In this document: piece after piece, positions 1 through 6,191 of the stretch
Numbering within the stretch: the first letter of the stretch is position 1
How the letters are laid out: the number at the start of each line of letters is the position of its first letter
NCBI GenBank assembly: GCA_002938115.1
Contig: PTKD01000016.1
Location: forward strand, 1 to 16,442
Direction: 5' to 3'
DNA length: 16,442 bases
Origin: Alphaproteobacteria bacterium MarineAlpha9_Bin7
GTDB lineage: Bacteria > Pseudomonadota > Alphaproteobacteria > UBA7887
Notes under the pieces: generated by a model
The model's database searches: none
Seen by the model: the letters and a program-made list of their open reading frames with translations, nothing else
Told to the model about the DNA's origin: nothing
Made by a program: the position numbers and the translations under genes

Positions 1-586
1 AACGACGAAGAGAAGCATCGCTGTTGTTGGGTGTCCCCCGACGGAACCGGAGTTGATTGAGACGAGAACCTTCTCGAACCACTACCGTGAACGCTCTCGG
101 CGAGATCTCGGCATAAAGTGGGCCGTTATATCCAGTTCGCACGCGATCAAACTCAATGGCGTTATCAGTTATCAAGCGAGTAAAGATATCCAACCTACCA
201 ATCGAGCTTTTTGGATTTGCAACTGCCGCGATCCGACTACTTAATGCGAGCCCTTCCTTCAGTGGAACGATATAAACGCATTCCTTTTCCAAGATCGCGC
301 CCGCCCCAAGATCTATTTCTCCCATTGTCAAATCTCGGAGCTTTTCTCGAACCGTGCAGTCCGGGCCAGGCAGAAAACTAGACCGGACTCGATACGCAAC
401 ACGATCAAGACGAAGGTCTAGACTCGCAGGCTGTACCTGCTCCGATAAAACTTGTTCTGGACACAGGATTTCATGGCTCCGGATCATCTCGCTAATCACC
501 TGAGAGGGCAGAAGACCAGTGGCATGACGTGGTTCCACCAGTTGTGATGTAGATGATTTTCCAAGGAAGTCGGCTTGATCATTCAT
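1..586 (-). CDS. dcd: 2'-deoxycytidine 5'-triphosphate deaminase, long type, C-terminus cut by window edge
   Basis: Predicted to deaminate dCTP to dUTP in the cytoplasm, feeding dTMP synthesis. Only the first 195 residues are inside the window; the frame is open to base 1. Recognisable family stretches are GLLPSQVI (24-31), QPASLDLRL (52-60), YRVRSSFLPGP (65-75), NPKSSIGRLDIFTR (124-137), GYNGPLYAEISPR (152-164) and SRLNQLRFRRG (174-184). These match the roughly 360-residue alphaproteobacterial form (PF06559, a duplicated dUTPase/dCTP-deaminase fold) rather than the roughly 190-residue Dcd of E. coli; that assignment is recalled, not searched. The ATG at 586 has AAGGG 8 bases upstream. A stronger AGGAGGT lies further up, at 634-640, before a 14-codon reading frame that overlaps this start. 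It lies 131 bases downstream of mtnP on the same strand. The C-terminal half is not visible, so intactness cannot be judged. Confidence 0.88.
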   Translation of the reverse strand, partial: MNDQADFLGKSSTSQLVEPRHATGLLPSQVISEMIRSHEILCPEQVLSEQVQPASLDLRLDRVAYRVRSSFLPGPDCTVREKLRDLTMGEIDLGAGAILEKECVYIVPLKEGLALSSRIAAVANPKSSIGRLDIFTRLITDNAIEFDRVRTGYNGPLYAEISPRAFTVVVREGSRLNQLRFRRGTPNNSDASLRR

Positions 587-623
587 CAAACACGCCCTTC
601 GGTGAGAATATACGCGTCGGCAT
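579..623 (-). CDS. possible 14-residue leader peptide overlapping the dcd start
   Basis: A 14-codon frame (MPTRIFSPKGVFDE) begins at ATG 623 and ends at a TGA inside codons 2-3 of dcd. It is preceded by AGGAGGT (634-640, 10 bases from its ATG), the strongest ribosome site in this gap and better than the one directly before dcd. This would fit a translated leader coupled to dcd. Alternatively the AGGAGGT belongs to an upstream in-frame TTG start of dcd at 631, but that spacing of 2 bases is too short. No family is recognised. A frame this short can arise by chance, so this is tentative. Confidence 0.25.
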   Translation of the reverse strand: MPTRIFSPKGVFDE

Positions 624-717
624 ACAAACAACGACCTCCTTACCGACAACTTTCCACTGAATCATGCTACGTTCAATTTTATAGAAGAACTCGCACAACT
701 TGTTTTGAAGGACCACA

Positions 718-1611
718 TCAGCTTTCTGCTCGTCTCTTCAGAATGATATCCAATCGGCCTGTTAAAGCAGCATCTCGCACCTCGGGTGAAGTGACCAACG
801 CACTATCAAGTGCGGTCCGACATCCATAAGGACAAGGAAAACAGTCTGCCGACAATTTGGGAGCAACCTTGGAAACCACCGAACGCGCCTTACCCGCATT
901 TTCAATCAAAACTTTTACGATCGCATCAACTGTAACGTCCTCATGATCGGGATGCCAACAATCATAATCGGTGACCATAGCTACAGTCGCATAGCAAATC
1001 TCGGATTCTCGAGCGAGCTTCGCCTCAGGCATATTAGTCATTCCAATCACATCACAGCCCCAGTCTCGATACAGTTGCGATTCGGCGCGGGTTGAAAATT
1101 GCGGACCCTCCATCACCAAATATGTACCACCCCTCTCCATCTCCAACCCTGCAGCTTCCGCAGCCTCGATTAGCCGGTTTCCTAAACGGCGGCACACTGG
1201 ATCACCAAGTGCCACATGACCTACCAAACCCGTGCCAAAAAAACTCTTCGTACGCGCATAAGTTTGATCAATAAATTGATCAACTAGAACAAATTTTCCC
1301 GGAGCCAGATGTTCCCTTAGCGACCCGACAGCGCTCAAGGAGATTAACTGCGTGCAACCCATCGCCTTTAATGCATAACTATTGGCCCGAAAATTAATCT
1401 CGCTGGGTGGAATCCGATGGCCCTCCCCGTGCCGCGGCAGAAATAAAACCTCCTGGTCCCCCAGGCTACCAATCGTGATGTCAGCCGACGGAACACCAAA
1501 CGGTGTCGGGACCGTTTGTTTTCTAACATTGGTCAATCCATCAAGTTGTTCCACAGCAGTGCCGCCCATTACGCCGATCACTTCCGGTGCATCTAACCCA
1601 TCCACCAGCAT
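718..1611 (-). CDS. mtnP: S-methyl-5'-thioadenosine phosphorylase
   Basis: Cleaves 5'-methylthioadenosine with phosphate to adenine and 5-methylthioribose-1-phosphate, salvaging the by-product of polyamine and other SAM-dependent synthesis. The 297 residues carry the phosphate loop VMGGT (14-18), LPRHGEGHRIPPSEINFRAN (58-77; R60 and H61 as in human MTAP), SAVGSLRE (93-100), DQFID (111-115), MEGPQFSTRAES (168-179), IGMTNMPEAKLARE (189-202) and TDYDCWH (214-220). The two aspartates in TDYD favour a 6-amino purine base, so MTAP rather than a 6-oxopurine (guanosine/inosine) phosphorylase. Start choice: AGGAGG at 1624-1629 lies 9 bases before a GTG (1614) and 12 before this ATG (1611); the TTG at 1623 abuts it and is unlikely. 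It follows the FKBP gene by about 55 bases on the same strand and is probably co-transcribed. No apt or mtnA is visible nearby. Confidence 0.94.
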   Translation of the reverse strand: MLVDGLDAPEVIGVMGGTAVEQLDGLTNVRKQTVPTPFGVPSADITIGSLGDQEVLFLPRHGEGHRIPPSEINFRANSYALKAMGCTQLISLSAVGSLREHLAPGKFVLVDQFIDQTYARTKSFFGTGLVGHVALGDPVCRRLGNRLIEAAEAAGLEMERGGTYLVMEGPQFSTRAESQLYRDWGCDVIGMTNMPEAKLARESEICYATVAMVTDYDCWHPDHEDVTVDAIVKVLIENAGKARSVVSKVAPKLSADCFPCPYGCRTALDSALVTSPEVRDAALTGRLDIILKRRAES

Positions 1612-1666
1612 CACTGCGCCCAACCTCCTGGCGCGCTTCGTACTCGTTTCAATGTATAGGCAATCA

Positions 1667-2056
1667 TTAATGTACGATTTTCAAAAGTCTAATCTCAAAC
1701 ACCAGAGTAGAATTTGCAGGAATTAGACCGCCACCAACTGCACGGTCCCCGTAAGCGAGCTCGGGGGGTATTGTCAGCTTACGAACTCCACCAACCTGCA
1801 TCCCCTGCAAACCACGATCCCAACCTTCAATGACTTGTCTTGCACCGATCTTAAAACTGAAAGGTTGACCTCGGTCGAGAGAGCTGTCGAATTTTGTGCC
1901 GTCTGTCAACCAACCAGTGTAGTGAACCGTGACTTTGTCCCCGCTGACGGCCTCCACCCCAGTCCCAACCGCTAGGTTTTCTATTTCTAAAAACCCAGCC
2001 GCAACATTCGACATATGCAATGCTAGGACCACAACGACCGCGCTCAACAGGCGCAT
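1667..2056 (-). CDS. secreted FKBP-type peptidyl-prolyl cis-trans isomerase
   Basis: Predicted to catalyse cis-trans isomerisation of X-Pro bonds in the periplasm. The 129 residues are a signal peptide (hydrophobic VVVVLAL core, likely cleavage after NVAA, residue 20) and one FKBP domain. The FKBP active-site positions are present: Y46 (HYTG), F56-D57 (KFDSS), V75-I76 and W79 (QVIEGWD), Y102 (AYGDR) and F120. There is no dimerisation domain as in FkpA or Mip, so this is the minimal single-domain form. The ATG at 2056 has GGAGGT 7 bases upstream; the longer frame from TTG 2071 would put that ribosome site inside the gene and spoil the signal peptide. A weak promoter-like pair (TTGGCT at 2112-2117, TACAAT at 2087-2092, 19-base spacer, minus strand) lies just upstream, so transcription could start independently of the gene behind it. 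Confidence 0.93.
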   Translation of the reverse strand: MRLLSAVVVVLALHMSNVAAGFLEIENLAVGTGVEAVSGDKVTVHYTGWLTDGTKFDSSLDRGQPFSFKIGARQVIEGWDRGLQGMQVGGVRKLTIPPELAYGDRAVGGGLIPANSTLVFEIRLLKIVH

Positions 2057-2120
2057 TTTAAACACCTCCAAAAGTTATATTGAATCATTGTATCCAGTTA
2101 CACGACTTTACAGCCAACCA

Positions 2121-2798
2121 CTAACCAACATATTTCGTAAAAAAAGCTAAAGTCCGTTCTAACGCTAAGCTCGCCGCCTCTTTCTGGTAACTTGAACGCC
2201 GCTCACAATTAAAGCCGTGGTCTGCGTTGTCATAGACATTAATCACGACGTTTTCCTGTGCTTCCCTGATCTTATCCACATCTGAAAGCGGAATCATAGG
2301 ATCTAACGCCCCAAAATGCATCATAACGGGACATCTTGGTTTGCCCTCAAGTTGGTTCGCGATACCACCACCGTAATAACAAGACGCAGCTGAAACCCCA
2401 ACCAGGTTACAGGCCGAGAGCCAGCTTACCAAGCCGCCAAAACAATAACCGACCACGCCGACTTCACCTTCTCCCCGTTTTTCGGCCACACATGCTTGCA
2501 CGTCCAGCAGGAATTCTGAGTCTTTTAGGGCACCGCGTAGCTCAATTCCGCGTTCCATATCCGCTTCTTCGTAGCCAAGCTCAACATCGGATTCCACTCG
2601 GTCAAACAAAGCGGGGGAGTAGACCTCGTAACCTTTTTTGCCGTATGCATCGCAAACACCCCGAATATGATCATTCACACCAAATATCTCCTGAATAACA
2701 ACCAAGCCGCCGAGACGCCCTCTATCACCCGTGGCGGCTACGTGATAAGCCGAGAACGCGTGGTCGTCAGCGGCTTTGAGACGAACTATCTCACCCAT
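2121..2798 (-). CDS. dienelactone hydrolase family protein
   Basis: An alpha/beta hydrolase of the dienelactone hydrolase (carboxymethylenebutenolidase) family, 225 residues and near the 236 of the Pseudomonas enzyme. The cysteine-type triad is complete: C119 in GYCFGG, D166 in ALDPMIP and H194 in ADHGF. E37 in QEIFG matches the glutamate that holds the cysteine in DLH. No signal peptide, so probably cytoplasmic. True dienelactone hydrolases open a lactone in chloro- or hydroxy-aromatic degradation, but many relatives act on other esters or lactones, so the substrate is open. Start: ATG 2798 has GGGAG 8 bases upstream; the ATG at 2813 lacks a clear site. It is transcribed away from the aromatic-acid CoA ligase at 3063 and is the first visible gene of the minus-strand block that includes FKBP and mtnP. 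Confidence 0.88.
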   Translation of the reverse strand: MGEIVRLKAADDHAFSAYHVAATGDRGRLGGLVVIQEIFGVNDHIRGVCDAYGKKGYEVYSPALFDRVESDVELGYEEADMERGIELRGALKDSEFLLDVQACVAEKRGEGEVGVVGYCFGGLVSWLSACNLVGVSAASCYYGGGIANQLEGKPRCPVMMHFGALDPMIPLSDVDKIREAQENVVINVYDNADHGFNCERRSSYQKEAASLALERTLAFFTKYVG

Positions 2799-3062
2799 TA
2801 TACTTGCTCCCATATATTAAACACTTCGCAATGATCCATTGGCTTTTGTTCACTGGAACTACATACATACAATTAGCAACCCTCCTGTACCTAGTGCAAC
2901 CAAACTTTGGTAAGGTGTAATGCGTGCATCGAATTTTGTACCCCAGAGTAGGGGCATTTTATGACTGTAAAAAAAGAATTTTGGTATGTGAACTCTCTGG
3001 CAGGGGCTGTAAAAATCGACGTTCTAGTACCATGATAGAAGAGCAAAGTCTGATATTCGACC
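2799..3062. promoter_or_regulatory. divergent intergenic region between the DLH-family gene and the CoA ligase
   Basis: About 260 bases, the largest gene-free stretch, between two divergent genes. It must hold promoters for both. I see AT-rich tracts (around 2959-2980) and the 13-base palindrome annotated separately, but no promoter with two good hexamers on either strand. TTTGGTA occurs at 2906-2912 and again at 2980-2986, which could be a repeated half-site. No ribosome site is evident before the ligase ATG at 3063. No RNA gene or convincing protein frame is seen. Confidence 0.5.
2899..2911. promoter_or_regulatory. palindrome ACCAAACTTTGGT, candidate operator
   Basis: A perfect inverted repeat of 6 bases around a single central C, in the middle of the divergent region. 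Dimeric regulators of aromatic catabolism (TetR, MarR and IclR types) often bind such sites between divergent genes. One half, TTTGGT, recurs at 2980-2985. No regulator gene is in the window, so this is a candidate only; a 13-base palindrome can occur by chance. Confidence 0.28.
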
Positions 3063-4664
3063 ATGACTGATTTTTTAGTGAAGGTGGATAGATCCATCAC
3101 ACCACCAAAATTTTCGTTCCCGAAACCTTTTAACGTGGCGGTACCGTTTATCGACCGTCACATACAAGAAAATCGTGGAGAAAAAATTGCCATTCAGTGT
3201 GCCGATCAGACCATCACATACGGTTGCTTGGCGGAACAGGTTAATCGGTGCGGAAACGCCCTCCTCAACCAAGGGGTAAACTCAGGCGACCGGCTGATGA
3301 TGGTTGTCAAAGACACTCCGGCGTTCTTTTACCTTTTTTGGGGTGCAATCAAAGCCGGGGTCATACCAGTCCCGGTAAATACTTTACTCCGCGTAGACGA
3401 CTACGCGTTCATGATAGAAAAAACAGCATGCCAAGCTTTATGCTATTCGTCGGAATACATGGATGAAATTGAACCAGCCATAGTCAAGTCGAACCATATG
3501 CCACATGTAGTACTTGTGGAGGGCGCTTCTAATCACCGCTCTATATCTTTAGAAACAGTGATGGAATCGGCATCACCGGAGCTTCTACCATTCCCTGCAA
3601 CCGAACACGATGATTGCTTCTGGTTATTTTCCTCTGGCTCCACGGGAAAGCCTAAAGCGGCTGTCCACCGGCATCGCGACATGGTTGTAACCAGCGAATT
3701 ATATGGTGTGGGTTGCCTGAATATCACTGAGAACGATATTTTTTATTCAGCAGCCAAATTGTTTTTTGCATACGGTTTAGGCAATGCAATGACCTTACCG
3801 TTATGGATCGGCGCACGCCTGATTTTGGATTGGCGAAAACCAACACCGGAAATCACCTTCAACAATATGGCCCGTTACCAACCCAGTCTTTACTTCGGTG
3901 TGCCAACCCTATACTCCGCCCTGCTGAACTCATATGACGAATTGGACTCAAAACCCAATTTGTCCTCACTCCGCGCATGTGTATCCGCAGGAGAAGCACT
4001 ACCTGCCGATATTTTGCGTCGTTGGCGCGAAAGAATAGGAATAGATATCCTAGACGGAATTGGCTCAACTGAGGCTCTACATATCTTCATCACGAACCTC
4101 CCGAACAAAGTTGTCCCAGGTGCAAGTGGACGACTGGTCCCGGGTTATCAAGCACGAATTCTTGACGAAAATGACAACTTGGTAATGCCTGGCACAATCG
4201 GAAGATTGCTCGTCAAAGGCCCCTCTTCGGCTGGCTATTACTGGCAGGACCCCGAACGCACTGCGGCGACGATGAAAGGTGAATGGCTTGAAACCGGAGA
4301 TACCTATCTACAAAACGAGGACGGCGTGTTCGTTTATTGCGGACGTAATGATGACATGATGAAGGTAGGCGGCATCTGGTGTTCGCCTTTCGAAATTGAG
4401 GCTAAACTTGTCGAACATCCTGCAGTGCTAGAAGCTGCGGTGGTGGCAAGAGAAGACTCAGCAGGGTTAGTGAAACCGGCAGCCTTTGTAGTGCTAAAAG
4501 ATCCGAAAGCGAAAAACGATGCAGTAAAAAATGAGCTTATTTTATATGTGAAATCTGGGCTTGCACGATACAAATTCCCTCGTTGGATTACGTTCGTTGA
4601 TGTACTTCCAAAGACTGCGACCGGGAAAATTCAGAGATTCAAACTTCGTGCAGAATGCACCTAG
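3063..4664 (+). CDS. benzoate-CoA ligase family protein (AMP-forming)
   Basis: Predicted to activate an aromatic carboxylate to its CoA thioester with ATP, through an acyl-adenylate. At 533 residues it has the usual family length. The nucleotide-binding loop SSGSTGKPK is at 190-198, followed by the family-typical stretch AAKLFFAYGLGNA (about 225-237). SAGEALP and GIGSTE mark the adenylate pocket, and the hinge region around YCGRNDDMMKVGG (about 423-435) precedes the small C-terminal domain. K522 in TATGKIQR is the catalytic lysine of the adenylation step. The FFAYGLGN signature is what I associate with benzoate, 4-hydroxybenzoate and 2-aminobenzoate CoA ligases; the exact acid cannot be read by eye. 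The start ATG has no clear ribosome site. It is followed after 6 bases by an alpha/beta hydrolase, suggesting a two-gene unit. No ring oxygenase, reductase or box genes are in view. Confidence 0.88.
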   Translation: MTDFLVKVDRSITPPKFSFPKPFNVAVPFIDRHIQENRGEKIAIQCADQTITYGCLAEQVNRCGNALLNQGVNSGDRLMMVVKDTPAFFYLFWGAIKAGVIPVPVNTLLRVDDYAFMIEKTACQALCYSSEYMDEIEPAIVKSNHMPHVVLVEGASNHRSISLETVMESASPELLPFPATEHDDCFWLFSSGSTGKPKAAVHRHRDMVVTSELYGVGCLNITENDIFYSAAKLFFAYGLGNAMTLPLWIGARLILDWRKPTPEITFNNMARYQPSLYFGVPTLYSALLNSYDELDSKPNLSSLRACVSAGEALPADILRRWRERIGIDILDGIGSTEALHIFITNLPNKVVPGASGRLVPGYQARILDENDNLVMPGTIGRLLVKGPSSAGYYWQDPERTAATMKGEWLETGDTYLQNEDGVFVYCGRNDDMMKVGGIWCSPFEIEAKLVEHPAVLEAAVVAREDSAGLVKPAAFVVLKDPKAKNDAVKNELILYVKSGLARYKFPRWITFVDVLPKTATGKIQRFKLRAECT

Positions 4665-4670
4665 GATCTA

Positions 4671-5504
4671 GTGGCCCGCACTGCTAAATCAAAGCTTATG
4701 GACAAAACAGAACAGAATAAACACCTTCAGTTGGTTCGGGCTGGTGGCCACAATATTCTCACAGAATGGAGACCACCGAGCACTTCAGACCCGAGAAGTC
4801 TAGTGTTCTTACACGAAGGCCTCGGCAGCATCAGCCAATGGAAAGATCTCCCCCACAGTTTGGGCGAAAAAACTGGATACGGCGTGCTGGTTTACGATCG
4901 GTTTGGTTACGGCGGTTCGGCTTGTTTAGCTGCACCACATCAACGTCCCAACGATTTCATGCAACGTGAGGCTTGTACAACTGTCCCTGATCTACTTGAT
5001 ACCTTTGGCATCAGGCACGCGGTTTTATACGGCCACAGCGATGGTGGCACTATCGCATTGCTAGCAGCAGCTGGAGGAGATACGCGTATTCAAGGGATAG
5101 TGTCTGAAGCTGCACATTTATTCGTCGAGCCTGAAAGTATCGACAGCATAAGGTCCCTTCGCTCCCAGTGGGAAACGACTGATTTGCGCGAACGACTCAG
5201 ACGACATCACGGCGATAACGTCGACGGCGCTTTTCTTGGATGGAGCAACCTTTGGCTAAATCCCGCTTTTGCTTCGTTCGATATCCGAGGTAAACTGAGA
5301 AACATCACTTGCCCAGTATTAGCAATTCAAGGGACCGACGACGCCTACGGGACCCTGGCACAGGTGGATGCGATAAAAAAATCGGTGTCGGGAAACGTCG
5401 AAACATTGATCTTACCGGACTGCGGTCATAGCCCTCACGCGGAAGCACGGACAGTTGTTGTGGATCACGTTTCTGAATTTTTATTGACAAATTTGCGCCA
5501 TTGA
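4671..5504 (+). CDS. alpha/beta hydrolase, co-transcribed with the CoA ligase
   Basis: A 277-residue alpha/beta-hydrolase-fold enzyme. The oxyanion motif HEGLG is at 48-52, the nucleophile S123 sits in GHSDGG (121-126), the acid is D223 or D224 in GTDDAYGT, and the base H253 lies in CGHSPH. All catalytic elements are present, so it should be active. There is no signal peptide. Esters, thioesters, lactones and C-C bonds are all possible for this fold. Its place 6 bases after an aromatic-acid CoA ligase suggests work on the same pathway, perhaps removing CoA from a dead-end thioester or cleaving a ring-opened product; that is inference. The GTG at 4671 has AGGA 4 bases upstream; an ATG at 4698 is the alternative but has no ribosome site. 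The last codons overlap one of two TTGACA hexamers that may serve the next gene. Confidence 0.85.
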   Translation: MARTAKSKLMDKTEQNKHLQLVRAGGHNILTEWRPPSTSDPRSLVFLHEGLGSISQWKDLPHSLGEKTGYGVLVYDRFGYGGSACLAAPHQRPNDFMQREACTTVPDLLDTFGIRHAVLYGHSDGGTIALLAAAGGDTRIQGIVSEAAHLFVEPESIDSIRSLRSQWETTDLRERLRRHHGDNVDGAFLGWSNLWLNPAFASFDIRGKLRNITCPVLAIQGTDDAYGTLAQVDAIKKSVSGNVETLILPDCGHSPHAEARTVVVDHVSEFLLTNLRH

Positions 5505-5531
5505 CAAGCACAGCGCTTTGATGATTCTACT
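5501..5531 (+). promoter_or_regulatory. possible promoter of the PEBP-like gene
   Basis: A perfect TTGACA at 5501-5506, followed after 19 bases by TCTACT (5526-5531, 4 of 6 matches to TATAAT), would start transcription about 25 bases before the ATG at 5565. Another TTGACA sits at 5484-5489, and a 10-base palindrome CATATATATG at 5545-5554. The spacer is longer than the ideal 17, so support is weak. Confidence 0.25.
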
Positions 5532-5564
5532 CCCAGAAAAGTCTCATATATATGTAGATTGAGA

Positions 5565-6089
5565 ATGAAACATTGGCTGTTTGTTGTTTTGTTGACGGGA
5601 TGGGTTTCCGTTTTTTCAACTTCATCCCAGGCAGGTATGGAAGCGTGGCTATCGGATGCCGCTTGGAATGGCCAAGAGATTCCGGAAGGACAACAATGCT
5701 CTCGACACGGTGGCAGCGGCTCCACTCCGCCACTAAAAATTACTGGGATACCAGCGGGAACCAATGAAATTGCTATTGCGTTTAACGATGAATCCTTTCC
5801 ATTGATGAACAATGGGGGACACGGCGTGCTTGGCTTTACGATAGACAACAAACGCTTTGTATCGCTCCCCGCAATTCCAGGAGAGACAAATAATTTACCG
5901 GAAGGGGTCCGGTCCATTGCACCACATCAAGCAACGGCGGAAGGATACTTCCCAGGTACTGCCTATTTGCCGCCCTGCTCAGGCGGAATGGGAAACCGCT
6001 ACAGTGTCACGATTACGGCACTAGAGTTGATCAGCAAGGGGCGAGCACGTTTACTCGACCAAATTAAGGTACCCCTTGGTCGATATTGA
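5565..6089 (+). CDS. small secreted PEBP-like (YbhB/YbcL-type) protein
   Basis: A 174-residue exported protein. The signal peptide has a hydrophobic core (LFVVLLTGWVSVF) and probable cleavage after SSQA (residue 23). The mature part resembles the phosphatidylethanolamine-binding-protein fold: NGQEIPEG (35-42), STPPLKITGIPAGTNEIAIAF (53-73) aligns with the usual SPPLSW..VPAGT..LAL segment, and GTAYLPPCSG...NRYSVTITALE (131-154) with the Y.GPCPP...HRY.FTLYAL segment. It is a divergent member: the DPDAP ligand motif reads NDESFP (74-79) and the histidine of HRY is replaced by asparagine (N144). C45 and C138 could form a disulfide in the periplasm. Bacterial PEBP proteins have no settled role. 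The ATG at 5565 is preferred over an upstream TTG at 5559. It lies 60 bases after the hydrolase gene and about 100 before acnA. Confidence 0.7.
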   Translation: MKHWLFVVLLTGWVSVFSTSSQAGMEAWLSDAAWNGQEIPEGQQCSRHGGSGSTPPLKITGIPAGTNEIAIAFNDESFPLMNNGGHGVLGFTIDNKRFVSLPAIPGETNNLPEGVRSIAPHQATAEGYFPGTAYLPPCSGGMGNRYSVTITALELISKGRARLLDQIKVPLGRY

Positions 6090-6191
6090 CGATCTCGGTC
6101 AGCGAAATCACTTATACTACTTCCTTGTCCATTGGTTTCGTCGGTTGCAGCTTTCATAGGCCTTTTGAGCATCGGCGATTGGAGATTCACA

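Noticed and set aside
2933..2960. CCCC-agagta-GGGG followed by CATTTT, as a terminator or small RNA end
   Set aside because: The four-base stem and short T-run are too weak, and no gene ends just upstream on that strand.
2998..3013. TGGCAG followed by GGGCTGT, resembling a sigma-54 promoter before the ligase
   Set aside because: The invariant GC of the -12 element is absent at the required distance from the -24 GG.
3032..3070. 12-codon frame ending in a TGA that overlaps the ligase start
   Set aside because: It has no ribosome site in front and is short enough to be chance, unlike the similar frame before dcd.
2891..3100. 69-residue minus-strand frame across the divergent control region into the ligase start
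   Set aside because: No recognisable protein and no supporting ribosome site; it overlaps the ligase N-terminus.
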